Shown: piece after piece, positions 35,368 to 46,011 of the stretch | Layout of the letters: each line of letters opens with the position of its first letter | Position numbering within the stretch: the first letter of the stretch is position 1 | Source: Blastocatellia bacterium AA13 | GTDB lineage: Bacteria > Acidobacteriota > Blastocatellia > UBA7656 | Assembly: GCA_003222245.1 (NCBI GenBank) | Contig: QHVH01000036.1 | Span: 1-64,000, forward strand | Length of the DNA stretch: 64,000 nucleotides | Direction of reading: 5' to 3' | Translations under genes and position numbers: made by a program | The notes under the pieces: model-generated | What the model was told of the DNA's origin: nothing | Databases searched by the model: none | The model's input: only the letters and a program-made list of their open reading frames with translations

Positions 35368-35540
35368 GGCAAGTTCTCGCAGCGCACAATTGGCCGACAA
35401 GGTTGATGCGGCTGGTGATCATTCCAATGTGTCGCCGAACTTTTCTTCTTTACTGGTCTGAGCGCATTATTGGAATCTGTTGGTCAAGGGCGCAAACGAA
35501 GCCAAGAATTGACAATTTCTGCTATAGTCGCTTACCGTTG

Positions 35541-35828
35541 ATGAACGAGATAAAAGACGCTATGAACGTAGCCTTAACACCAGAGCTTGAGAAAATCGTA
35601 CAGGAAAAGGTAGAGAGCGGTCTCTATGCATCCGCCAGTGAAGTGGTTCGCGAGGGCCTTCGGCTTTTGAAAGAACAAGATGAACTCAAGCGGATTCGTT
35701 TAGAGCAACTGAGACGCGAGATTGCAATCGGAATCAAACAGGCGGATCGCGGCGACTTGATAGCAGGCGATAGAGTTTTCAAGAGGATTCGCTCCCACCA
35801 CAAACCAAGAACCACCCTGAAAAAGTGA
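35541..35828 (+). CDS. parD: ParD-family type II antitoxin
   Basis: About 95 residues from the ATG at 35541; an internal ATG at 35562 would give 88 and a more typical opening (MNVALTPELEKIV). The N-terminal ribbon-helix-helix DNA-binding part reads VALTPELEKIVQEKVESGLYASASEVVREGLRLLKEQ, matching the ParD (CC2985-type) antitoxins. The C-terminal part wraps the toxin. It overlaps the ParE gene by four bases (GTGA). It should both neutralise ParE and repress the operon. Confidence 0.88.
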   Translation: MNEIKDAMNVALTPELEKIVQEKVESGLYASASEVVREGLRLLKEQDELKRIRLEQLRREIAIGIKQADRGDLIAGDRVFKRIRSHHKPRTTLKK

Positions 35829-36115
35829 AGCGCCTCTCCTTCACATCACAAGCAGAGCAAGACTTAGTCGATATCTACGACTATATCGCCGATGATAATC
35901 CTCGAGCTGCAATACTGGTCATGAATCAGCTTGAGAAGCGATGCAAGAGTTTGCGCCTCCAACCCAAAGTCGGGCGCGAACGAAACTACATAGCACCAGG
36001 TCTCCGGAGTATCACTGAGAGTCACTACGTCATCTTCTATCGTCTGATGCCAGATGAGATTCAGGTCATCCGCGTGCTCCATGGCGCTAGAGATGTTGAA
36101 AGACTCCTTGAGTGA
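35825..36115 (+). CDS. parE: ParE/RelE-superfamily toxin
   Basis: A 96-residue toxin from a GTG that overlaps the antitoxin stop. It shows the usual pattern: LSFTSQAEQDLVDIYDYIADDNPRAA, then LRLQPKVGRERNYIAPGLRSI and the C-terminal HYVIFYRLMPDEIQVIRVLHGARD. ParE toxins inhibit gyrase; RelE relatives cleave mRNA. ParE is favoured by the ParD partner. Both genes appear intact, the only complete toxin-antitoxin module in the island. Confidence 0.9.
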   Translation: MKRLSFTSQAEQDLVDIYDYIADDNPRAAILVMNQLEKRCKSLRLQPKVGRERNYIAPGLRSITESHYVIFYRLMPDEIQVIRVLHGARDVERLLE

Positions 36116-36522
36116 TTTAGATTCGGCACGGAGCATGGCAAGGCAGCGCGGCCTGCTTTTTGAAAGAGAGGTTTGCGAAATCTTCACCTATTCGTAAATT
36201 TGCCATATCCGTGTCGAGTCTCTTTCATCCGAGATTTCTCATTATCGTAAACAATCCGTTTTGCGTTGGGCACGGGATTGAGCCTCCGCTGTACAAAAAT
36301 CAACTGAGAACGGCATACCCTTGTTTTGCAGCTCTTGAACGGTGTCCGGCGTCGAGCTGATAGAAAGGAAAGGTGGATATAAGAATTTGATAGGCGGAGT
36401 CATGCCGATTAGCGCGATAGCACGCTGATGGCACTCCAGCTTCGTCATCTCCTCGGTGTACTTGCCCGGAAGCTCGGCCTCGGCCTGCTCTACAGCGTGA
36501 GCTTTCGGCAGGCGTGCGCAAA
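36116..36522. other. Gap with a doubtful minus-strand open frame
   Basis: No secure gene. A minus-strand frame (about 36242-36448, MTKLECHQRAIALIGMTPP) begins right after GAGGAG and could be the rest of a gene that followed the zinc-ribbon pseudogene. I cannot identify it. Confidence 0.25.
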
Positions 36523-36815
36523 CTATGAAGGGGATCGATAGTCAGCGAAGCCCCTGAACAGGAGAATGTCGAGGGCGACATTACGTTCGATCTTGGCCCA
36601 GCCGGCGGGCGTAGGCATCAAGTGGCCGCAAGTTTGGCACTCGTAGAGGCCACTCGGCCAATGTAGATCTGTTTTCCTTCAAGCTCAGGAAAGTTATTAA
36701 ACGGAGGCTCGCCCACCGGTACCGGATAGGTCGTTATCCGACGCGCCAAGTTCTGGCCGCTGCAGTGCTCGCAGGCGGCCGGCTTACCGGATTTTCTTTT
36801 TGTCGGCATGAGCAA
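36523..36815 (-). pseudogene. YgiT/MqsA-type zinc-ribbon protein, frameshifted
   Basis: The first frame reads CEHCSGQNLARRITTYPV, a pair of zinc-binding cysteines and the TYPV segment typical of YgiT-type (MqsA N-terminal) domains. It continues EGKQIYIGRVA. One missing base near 36645-36652 shifts the frame; the expected end then follows (LYECQTCGHLMPTPAGWAKIER), with the second pair of cysteines. The stop in that frame is at 36523. Such proteins are often antitoxins paired with a small toxin gene. No toxin is recognisable beside it. Confidence 0.7.
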
Positions 36816-36840
36816 GGTCGCCCCACAGCCTTCCTAAAAA

Positions 36841-36986
36841 TCACGCGCCGCGCTCAGGGGCCGGACTCAGGCGGCGATGCCATCTGAGAATCACGCCCCC
36901 GCGCTCAGGGGCCGGACTCAGGCGGTGATGCCTTCTGAATCACGCGCGGCGCTCAGGCGCTCGGACTCAAGCGGCGAAGCTGGACT
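36841..36986. repeat. Three tandem copies of a roughly 49-bp repeat
   Basis: Copies at 36841-36890, 36891-36939 and 36940-36986 share the core TCACGC...GCGCTCAGG...CGGACTCA. The third is the most divergent and overlaps the 3' end of the IS66 remnant, so the array may have grown from the transposase terminus. Confidence 0.8.
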
Positions 36987-37928
36987 CTAGCAGGGTGTCC
37001 AGGTAGTTCCAAGGAAGCCATCGAGCAGGGGCTCGGGCCACCTGTTGAGGGTGGCGCTGTAGCTGGGTCAGATAATCGAAGGCGTTGGCGCCACACAATT
37101 CAGTCGTGTAGATCAGGCTCATGAACAGGTCACCGACGCGGGCTCCGTTTTGCGTGCGATAGAATAGGCTGTTATTCCGATGTAAAACAGCTTTCTTGAG
37201 CGCCCTCTCGACGATGTTGCTGGTGAGGGGCGCATTCTCCTGGCGCAGGAACAACGTCAACGCTTCCCAGTGATTGAACAGATACTGAATAGCTTTGCCC
37301 AGACCGGAGTTGGGCTCGACTATACGCTGGTCGAACTGCTGGTTGCACTAGGCATTCAGTTTGTCCATCAGCGGTTGGCTGTGCTGCTGATGATAGGTGA
37401 GCCGCTGGCTGGGATTCATCTCGAGCCGGCGCGCCAGTTCGTCGTTATGAAAGACCTTTTGGAAATCTCCAGCACCCAGCGGCAGTGATCAGGAAAGGCG
37501 CCGGCCACGTCGACAAAGTGGCGCCGGGCGTGGGCCAGACAGTTGCCCAGGATCACCTTGAACTCGCCGGGCGCGTTGCGTGACAGCGCATCGCACATCT
37601 GAATGGGCGGCCCAAGCTCCTCATTACGCTGGCGGAGCAGGTCGGCCAGATTCTCACCCGCGTGCTGGCGCCCGGTAAAGAAGAGCGCGATGCGGTGGGA
37701 GCCGTAGATACTCACAATACCGGAGGTGAACAGACCCCTGCGCTGATCCGACACCTCGCGTACGAAACCCAGAATCTTCATATGGGTGTCGTCGTTGTAG
37801 ACGATCTCGCCCTGCGCCGCTTGCCGGATCAACTCCTCCCAGACTGGCATCAGCAACCCGGCGCAGGCAGCCACCATCTCCCAGGCTGTGGAAGCCGGCA
37901 GCGGGATCACGCGACCCAATCGCTTCAA
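36967..37928 (-). pseudogene. IS66-family transposase remnant
   Basis: Two minus-strand pieces in different frames belong to one IS66 TnpC. The upstream piece (37928-37416) contains GEIVYNDDTHMKIL and LGNCLAHARRHFVDV, catalytic-core segments. The downstream piece (37260-36967) has the C-terminal NSLFYRTQNGARVGDLFMSLIYT and CGANAFDYLTQLQRH. A frameshift separates them and the N-terminus is missing. At 37920-37928 the reading gives way to an IS630 fragment in the opposite direction. TnpA and TnpB are absent, so it cannot move. Confidence 0.88.
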
Positions 37929-38190
37929 GTACGTGAATACTCCAACTCACGGCTCTTGGCTCAATATTGTCGAGACTATGTTCGGCAAAATGGCCGGCAC
38001 TTTTCTCCGGCATATTCGCGTCCAGTCCTGGGAGGAGTTGCGCGATCGAATCTTGAAAGGCGTTGCTGAAATAAACGAAGCCCCGGTCGTTCATCGCTGG
38101 AAAAAGGTTCGAAGCACTATCTGCATAAATGGATACTCATTATTGAAACGATATACTAGATGCCTGAAGACCCCGGATGAACGTGTTTGA
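37924..38190 (+). pseudogene. IS630-family transposase C-terminal remnant
   Basis: Only the C-terminal third of a DDE transposase survives: YVNTPTHGSWLNIVETMFGKMAGTFLRHIRV followed by SWEELRDRILKGVAEINEAP. The HGSWLN-x-x-E motif carries the last catalytic acid of the IS630/mariner superfamily. The upstream part is replaced by the IS66 fragment in the opposite orientation, marking a rearrangement. Confidence 0.82.
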
Positions 38191-38430
38191 TGCGGCAGCT
38201 CTGGCGGCCGCCTATTTCAATCTGACGGATCAAGTGTTCTCGAAGGAATGAGAAAAGAAGAAATTTACAACGGGAAAGAAGAAACGACCTGCCTTTCTAC
38301 TTTGCGCCCCTTCCTCGTTTAACTTGATGCAGGTGAGACCCTAATTGTTGGAGCCAGTGTTAATCAGTATCACGGGGGCGAGTGAGGGAGTACCTTGCTT
38401 TTTACCGTGAGAAGCGCAGAATGATCGGGT

Positions 38431-38664
38431 ATGAAAAGGATCATCCAAGCGAGAATCTACAAGGGCGACAAGTACTACGTTGGAGAGGCAATTGATGTGC
38501 CGGTTGTGACTCAAGGTATGACATTGGACGAGGTCACCGAGAATCTTCAGGAGGCCATCGCGTTGCATCTTGAGGGTGAGGATCTTGCCGAACTGGGTTT
38601 CGATGGCGAGCCTTCAATTCTCGCCACCTTCGAACTCGAAGCGGTGACCAATGCCAAAGCCTAA
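38431..38664 (+). CDS. hicB: HicB-family antitoxin
   Basis: A 77-residue HicB-type protein with the partial RNase-H-like fold: RIYKGDKYYVGEAIDVPVVTQGMTLDEVTENLQEAIALHLEGED. HicB binds and masks the HicA mRNA-cleaving toxin and represses the operon. No separate DNA-binding domain is visible, so repression may need HicA or is absent. Its 3' end overlaps the hicA start by 14 bases. The antitoxin frame is intact although its toxin is not. Confidence 0.85.
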   Translation: MKRIIQARIYKGDKYYVGEAIDVPVVTQGMTLDEVTENLQEAIALHLEGEDLAELGFDGEPSILATFELEAVTNAKA

Positions 38665-38893
38665 GCGTCTTTCAGGCGTGATGTGGTAGCGATACGTGAG
38701 CTGTTCGGGTTTGAATAGATTTCTCAACGTGATAGCCACGCAAAACTTCAGGCTTCTTGAGGACGGCTCCAAACAAACTCTTACCATCCCAACGCATTCA
38801 GAGTTCGACACGGGAACGCTGATCGCAATCTACCGTCAAGCCCTTCGATACGTGACCGAGGGCGAGCTGCGACCTCATTTTTACACTGATTGA
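38651..38893 (+). pseudogene. hicA: hicA toxin, multiply broken
   Basis: Joining frames recovers a HicA toxin (MPKPKRLSG...DVVAI...GFE...ISQRDSHAKL...LLEDGSKQTLTIPTHSE...GTLIAIYRQALRY). Three lesions are visible: one base lost near 38681, a premature TAG at 38716-38718 in the resumed frame, and a second frameshift near 38751. The catalytic histidine of the SHAKL motif lies after the stop. HicA is a double-stranded-RNA-binding-fold mRNA interferase; this copy should be inactive. Such lesions are expected once a toxin is no longer selected. Confidence 0.85.
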
Positions 38894-39008
38894 AGGTACC
38901 TCTGGATTGGAGAGAAGCAACTGAGATGAGGGCCAGCGGCTAATCCCGCAGGTACAGGATGAGGAAGAGAGTATCGGGAGCGAGACCAAAAGGAAGCTCG
39001 AGGATGAC

Positions 39009-39982
39009 GTGGATGCCCTCTACAAGCTTCCGCTGGCAGAGTTCATTGGCGCGCGCAACAAACTCACCACGCTCCTGAAGCGGGGAGGAAATGCCAATGA
39101 CGCGAACCTCGTAAAGGCGTTGGCGAAGCCTTCAATTTCAGCGTGGGCCGTCAACCAGCTCTACTGGGAGCATCGCGAGGCATTCGATGGCTTGCTCGTA
39201 ACGGGTGATCGCTTTCGCCAAGCGCTGACTTCTGATCCCGCCGGAAGGATCGCGGACGTACGCGAATCGCTCGACGCGCGACGTGAGGCGCTTTCCCATC
39301 TCTCCGACCTGGCGGCTGCGTTGCTCCGCGATGCAGGTCACAACCCGACGCCCGATACAATACACCACATCATCACTACCCTGGAGGCGGTCTCCGCCTA
39401 CGCGACGATTTCCGGTGGTCCAACTCTCGGGCGTTTGACTCAGGACGTAGACCCGCCGAGTTTTGAGTCGCTTGCTTCATTGATTCCGAGCACTGACACG
39501 ACGGAACGGAAACTTACGAGGACCACTCCACAACAATCAGGCAGTACCGCGGCGAAAGCTGCGCAAAGGGCATCGTCGGCTGGTGAGGTACAAGACATAC
39601 AAAAGGTCCGCCAGCTTGAAGAGACGCGTCGGGCTAGAATTGCTGCCGCGAAAGTTTCATCGCAGGAGGCAAAGAGATCGTTGACTGAAGCGCGATCCAG
39701 CGCACAGCGCTTGGAAGCCGCGCGGAAAAAGGCGCATGCAGAGGCGAACGAGGCCGATGAGGAAGCGAGACAGGCTGAGAAGCGGTTGCGCGAAGCAGAG
39801 GAGCGTTTCAAAAAGGTAAGCGCCGCTTCCCAAGATACGGCGCATCGCGCTCAACGCATCGCGCTCAACGCATCGCGGTCGAGGCGGAGGAGGCCGCCAA
39901 GGCTGTGGAAGACGCCAAGCGCATTATCGAAAAGGCATCAAAAGAGCTCGAGTTATTGCTTCAGGAATCGGCAGCGAAGTAG
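39009..39982 (+). pseudogene. Alanine-rich coiled-coil protein, frameshifted by a 14-bp tandem duplication
   Basis: From the GTG at 39009 the protein has an N-terminal domain of about 150 residues (AEFIGARNKLTTLLKRGGNANDANLVKALAKPSISAWAVNQLYW), a linker, and a long coiled coil (about 195-285). The family is unknown to me. At 39842-39869 the 14-base unit GCATCGCGCTCAAC is duplicated in tandem. Removing one copy restores the frame, which then reads RIAVEAEEAAKAVEDAKRIIEKASKELELLLQESAAK and stops at 39982. As sequenced, translation leaves this frame and runs into the minisatellite downstream. Confidence 0.75.
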
Positions 39983-40097
39983 CAGAAGTGCGAATGAGCG
40001 TTTCATCAGCTATGAAGGTGAAGTCTCTCAACCAACCTACGCGGTTCTGGCTGGAACGGTCACCTGTTCTACTATTGGCGTCTCAACCGAAAAGGCA

Positions 40098-40349
40098 ATG
40101 GTTGAAACGAGAACGTCGACGGTTCAAACGAGAACGGCGATGGTTGAAACGAGAACGGCGATGGTTGAAACGAGAACGGCGATGGTTGAAACGAGAATGA
40201 CGATGGTCGAAACAAGAATGTCGATGGTTGAAACAAGAATGTCGATGGTTGAAACAAGAATGTCGATGGTTGAAACAAGAATGTCGATGGTTGAAACGAG
40301 AATGACGATGGTCGAAACGAGAACGACGATGGTTGAAACGAGAATGTTG
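40098..40349 (+). repeat. 21-bp minisatellite, 12 copies
   Basis: Twelve tandem copies of a 21-base unit (ATGGTTGAAACGAGAACGGCG and variants) encode MVETRTx when read forward. Copies differ by a few substitutions and fall into two sub-types, suggesting stepwise growth by unequal exchange. Because 21 is a multiple of three, several frames on both strands stay open, which creates misleading open frames. The plus-strand frame joins onto the frameshifted coiled-coil gene upstream. Confidence 0.92.
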
Positions 40350-40429
40350 ATCGTGGCGATCTCTTGCTTTGCTGCTCACGTCCCACAGCGTCACCGTCTT
40401 GTGCCCACTTCCTGAAGCCAGAGTTAGTT

Positions 40430-41240
40430 TTTGCGCCGCGCGGCAACGAAGCGCTTATGTCGCGCCTTCAGCGCTAGAGGGCATTGGGGCTGGAACCAGG
40501 GGCGGCGCGCTGCGCGCTTGCCCCTGGCTGTTTTATAGTCGGCCTTTCAGGCCTACATAGGCGCGAACTCTCGATCAGGTAGAGGACAAATGACACAAAC
40601 TCCAAATCCTGCCTGTCGCCCCATCGAACTCTCGATGGTAGGGGAACAAATGGCCAAACTCGAATGTTCCCTGAAGAGCAGGGAACGCGTCAATAGCCCA
40701 GGGCCAGCGTAGCGCAGCCCCCGGTGCGAGGGAGGATTCGTTTCCGAACGGAACGCGGAGTTTGGATATTGCGGATTGTTCCCTGCAGGGGAACGCGTCA
40801 ATAGCCAGGGCCAGCGCAGCGCAGCCCCCGGTGCGAGAGAGGATTCTGTTTCCAAAGAGGCGACGGCTGAGGTCTCAAGGTTACATCTCTTATGAAAGTT
40901 CGGACCAAATTGAAACTCGCAGAGACCATTCAGGTCGCAATTTTGAAGATAACAATCAGCCGTGCCTTCGGCACTTCCCAAGCAGTTGCGGACAGCAATC
41001 CACCAGTGAACTGGTGGGCTATTCCCCAGATGTCCCTCCGGGACAAAGACAACATCCAAAACAAACACCGAAAACAAAATCCCAAACAACATCTAAAACA
41101 AATCCGGTGTCCAGAAATTTCCGCCTGCCCAAAGAAGAATGGAGACTCTGGAGTCCCTCCGTCCGGGGGGCGATCGGTTTGGTCGTCTCCCGCGCGCCGG
41201 GTGATCTCTTCGTTCTGCGCTTGCCGGTGAGGCTGTAGAC
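40430..41240. repeat. Gene-free region with duplicated segments
   Basis: No gene found. A segment at 40664-40745 recurs at 40777-40853 with small changes (GTTCCCTG...GGGAACGCGTCAATAGCC...GGTGCGAG). A shorter sequence at 40562-40590 is repeated at 40624-40652 (CGAACTCTCGAT). They look like dispersed intergenic repeats. Confidence 0.6.
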
Positions 41241-41249
41241 TACAAGGTG

Positions 41250-41624
41250 ATGAAGCGTTCGAAGAAGAAGATCGCCGAGATCGAAGACCGGATCGCTATG
41301 GAGATCGTGGTCGATGCGTATGGGCCCGAAGAACAGGCGATGGGATGGTACTACTACCTCGAAGAAAAACTCAGCTTTCCATTCAAGGCCAAATGTATCG
41401 AAGAGAGGGCGATTTCGCCATTTTCAGGTAGGGGAGAAAGTCGAAGTCGTTGACATGGCCCTGGAAGACGAGTGCGAGCGTGAGATGTTTGTGATGGTGG
41501 AGTGGAGCGGCCGGCGGTTGGGTGTGCCGCTGTCCCAACTCGAAGGCATTCGCGTCGATCGGGACACGAAAGAAGCCCTCAGGGATTGGCAATACTGGAT
41601 CGGCGAGGCTACGAGTTCGGGTAG
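41250..41624 (+). pseudogene. Small acidic calcium-binding-type protein, twice frameshifted
   Basis: The first frame (from the ATG at 41250) reads IAMEIVVDAYGPEEQAMGWYYYLEEKLSFPF, a hallmark of a small family often annotated as calcium-binding protein. A shift near 41418 leads to VGEKVEVVDMALEDECEREMFVMVEWSGRRLGVPLSQLEGI in another frame. A second shift near 41605 is needed for the usual ending GYEFG with a stop at 41622-41624. Family function is poorly known. Two lesions in a gene of about 120 codons favour real decay. Confidence 0.72.
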
Positions 41625-41868
41625 TTCTTTACGACGCCGCGCCGAACTGGCGGTTGCAGTCGAGCGCGCGACCGTTCACTTCTCGGTGACTCGAATCTCT
41701 TCAGCCGCGCCACTTGAAACGGGAGCCTTCAAAAGAAACCGAGTCTGTGGTTGTTACTTCGGAATTGGCAGCGTTACAAGGGGCAAGCGCCTGGCGCTTG
41801 CCCCTGGGACCGTTAGGTGGTTCATCAACGCGAACGGCCGGCGTCAGCCGGCGCGAGCCGAGCGTGCC

Positions 41869-43898
<2,030 letters not shown>

Positions 43899-43902
<4 letters not shown>

Positions 43903-44690
43903 CGTTTATCCCCCAAAGATTTTTTCTCCAGCATGCTTTGCATGATCCGGATTTCGGCGCGTTGCCCGCTGTCTACATCGGTTGCGAAGTTGAACAATTC
44001 AGCGTCCTGCCCCGCGCCCGCGGTGTCGAACAAATCTCTCACCATGGTCAAAGCGCCGCCGTGGTGCTGAATCATCCCGGTTAAAAACAGACGGTCGAAC
44101 TCCGCGCCTTTTGCATTCCTGAGTGCTTCCATCTGCTCCGGGGAAAGCATCCCCGGCATAAGAGCCATCTGCTCGTGCGGCATGTTCATGTTGTGCATGT
44201 CATGCATTTCTTGCGAACTTGGCTGTCCACGGGACGCCAGCCACCGTTTCATGAATTTTATCTCGTCTGCCTGCGACCTGCTGATTCGCGCACCGAGTGA
44301 CCTCAGATTCTTGTTCTCAGTATGCGATTCCATTAGCGCGGTCATTTCAACCGCCTGCCCGTGATGCATAATCATACCCTGCATGAACTGCACATCCGCC
44401 GGCGAGGCTGGCGGAAGCGTCCCCTTCGTAGTCGAGGGAAGAGTCCGCGTCGGTTTCCCCGGCGCGCCAGGTTGGACCACGGCTGGTGTCGATGGTGCTG
44501 TCTGCTGCGCACAGACGTGCATAGGGAAGAGAATTGCCGGAGCACTCGTCGCCGCAAGCATGCACAAACAAGCGGCGCCGCCCAATACAACCCGAATTCT
44601 CCCGGTGCACCTCAGATAAAGAGCCCTCACCTGCCGCGGGTACTTAAACATTGTCGGGCTCACATTATCACATTTTGCGGGACCTGACAT
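43899..44690 (-). CDS. DUF305 (ferritin-like, metal-binding) secreted protein
   Basis: Up to 263 residues, or 250 if the ATG at 44651 is used; neither start has a strong ribosome site. A hydrophobic N-terminal segment (GGAACLCMLAATSAPAIL) is probably a signal. DUF305 is clear: DVQFMQGMIMHHGQAVEMTALM and a second FDRLFLTGMIQHHGGALTMVRDL, two MxHH motifs in a four-helix ferritin-like fold. The middle is methionine- and histidine-rich (MHDMHNMNMPHEQMALMPGM), as in copper-binding proteins. DUF305 proteins are often linked to copper or silver handling; that role here is inference. Confidence 0.9.
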
Positions 44691-44886
44691 TCGGTTAAAG
44701 CGTTGTAAGCAGGGTTTGAGCTCAATACTCTCTTCCCCATTCAGACGGATGATAAATGCCTCTCGTAGAGTTTCTTCGGGAGTCGCCGTTTATATTCAAA
44801 TGCGGCGACGTGAATAGCGCCTCGTAGACGCCCTCGTAGACGCCCTTGCTCGCGCGAACGCTCTTCACTATTCTCTTCCACCAAAG

Positions 44887-46011
44887 ATGGACAACTACGT
44901 AATCGAGCTTCGCCGCATCGTCAAGCGCTTCGGTTCAACCGCGGCGGTTGATTCGGTGTCGCTCGACGTTAAGGCAGGCGAATTCATCACTCTTCTCGGA
45001 CCATCTGGTTGCGGAAAGACGACTCTGCTTCGAATGATCGCCGGGCTCGAGACCCCCGACGAGGGGGCCGTGTTTCTTAACGGCGCCGATGTGACCGGGC
45101 TCCCGGCATACAAACGCGACGTCAGCACGGTCTTTCAGCAATATGCTCTCTTTCCTCATCTGGATGTCAAAGCGAACGTAGCCTTTGGCTTGAAGCGAAG
45201 GCGTGTCGCGCGAAGCGAAATCGAGCAGAGGGTATCAAAGGCAATCGATATGGTACGCCTTAACGGTCTCGATCACCGCAAGCCTTCCGAGCTGTCAGGA
45301 GGCCAACAGCAGCGGGTAGCCCTGGCGCGCTCGCTAGTGCTTAATCCGCGCTCCTTATTGCTGGACGAGCCGCTTGCGGCGCTCGACCTCAAGCTGAGAA
45401 AGCAAATGCAAATCGAGCTGAAGGCGCTGCAGCGCAGGCTCGGCATAAGTTTTATCTATGTTACTCACGACCAGGAAGAAGCGCTCACGATGAGCGATCG
45501 CATCGCGGTGATGAACGCGGGCAAGATCGAGCAGATTGGCACGGCCGAAGAAATATACGAACGGCCTCTCACCGAATTCACGGCCTCATTCATCGGCGAA
45601 TCCAACGTGCTGGATGGAACGCTCGAATCATCTTCGGGCGACACTGCTCTCGTCAGAATCAACGACACCACTGCGCGAGCCTGTCTCGCGGAATCGGTGC
45701 GCGGTGTTCCTGTCGGTTCCACTATCCGGTTGATGATCAGGCCGGAGAAGATCACGCTTGGATCGTCTAACGGGATCAGCGGAACCATCGAAGCGCAAAC
45801 GTATCTGGGTGAGAGCACGCGCTGGCGAATTCGTTTGAAGGGAGGACAGGAATTGTCCGCTCTCGGCCAGAACAGCGGCCGGTCGTCGCGCGTCGGCGGA
45901 ATCGGCGACGAGGTAACGATTTCGTGGGAGCCCGAGTGCGCGGTAGTCCTTGCGCCTGTCGCCGGAGGCTCCGGCGCCGAACGCTCCATCGCGGAGGCGT
46001 ATTCGTCGTGA
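44887..46011 (+). CDS. PotA-like ABC transporter ATP-binding protein
   Basis: A 374-residue ATPase of the spermidine/putrescine/iron (PotA/FbpC) class. Walker A is GPSGCGKTT with K44, the signature LSGGQQQRVALARSL, Walker B LLLDEPLAAL, and the switch histidine VTHDQEEA. A TOBE domain occupies residues 270-355. It normally energises two permeases with a periplasmic binding protein, none of which is here. Its 3' end overlaps the next gene by four bases (GTGA), giving an unusual coupling to a receiver-like protein. Confidence 0.9.
   Translation: MDNYVIELRRIVKRFGSTAAVDSVSLDVKAGEFITLLGPSGCGKTTLLRMIAGLETPDEGAVFLNGADVTGLPAYKRDVSTVFQQYALFPHLDVKANVAFGLKRRRVARSEIEQRVSKAIDMVRLNGLDHRKPSELSGGQQQRVALARSLVLNPRSLLLDEPLAALDLKLRKQMQIELKALQRRLGISFIYVTHDQEEALTMSDRIAVMNAGKIEQIGTAEEIYERPLTEFTASFIGESNVLDGTLESSSGDTALVRINDTTARACLAESVRGVPVGSTIRLMIRPEKITLGSSNGISGTIEAQTYLGESTRWRIRLKGGQELSALGQNSGRSSRVGGIGDEVTISWEPECAVVLAPVAGGSGAERSIAEAYSS

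Noticed and set aside
35509-35528. TTGACA followed by TATAGT upstream of parD as a sigma-70 promoter
   Set aside because: The spacing is only eight bases, far from the required 16-18, so the two boxes cannot form a promoter together.
31193-38190. A complete integrative element bounded by att sites
   Set aside because: No integrase is seen and no second copy of the tRNA-Lys 3' end was found within the window. Only an accessory region can be supported.
40098-40349. Long open frames on both strands across the minisatellite, looking like a repeat protein
   Set aside because: A repeat of 21 bases keeps any frame open, so openness alone is not evidence of coding. Kept as a repeat only.
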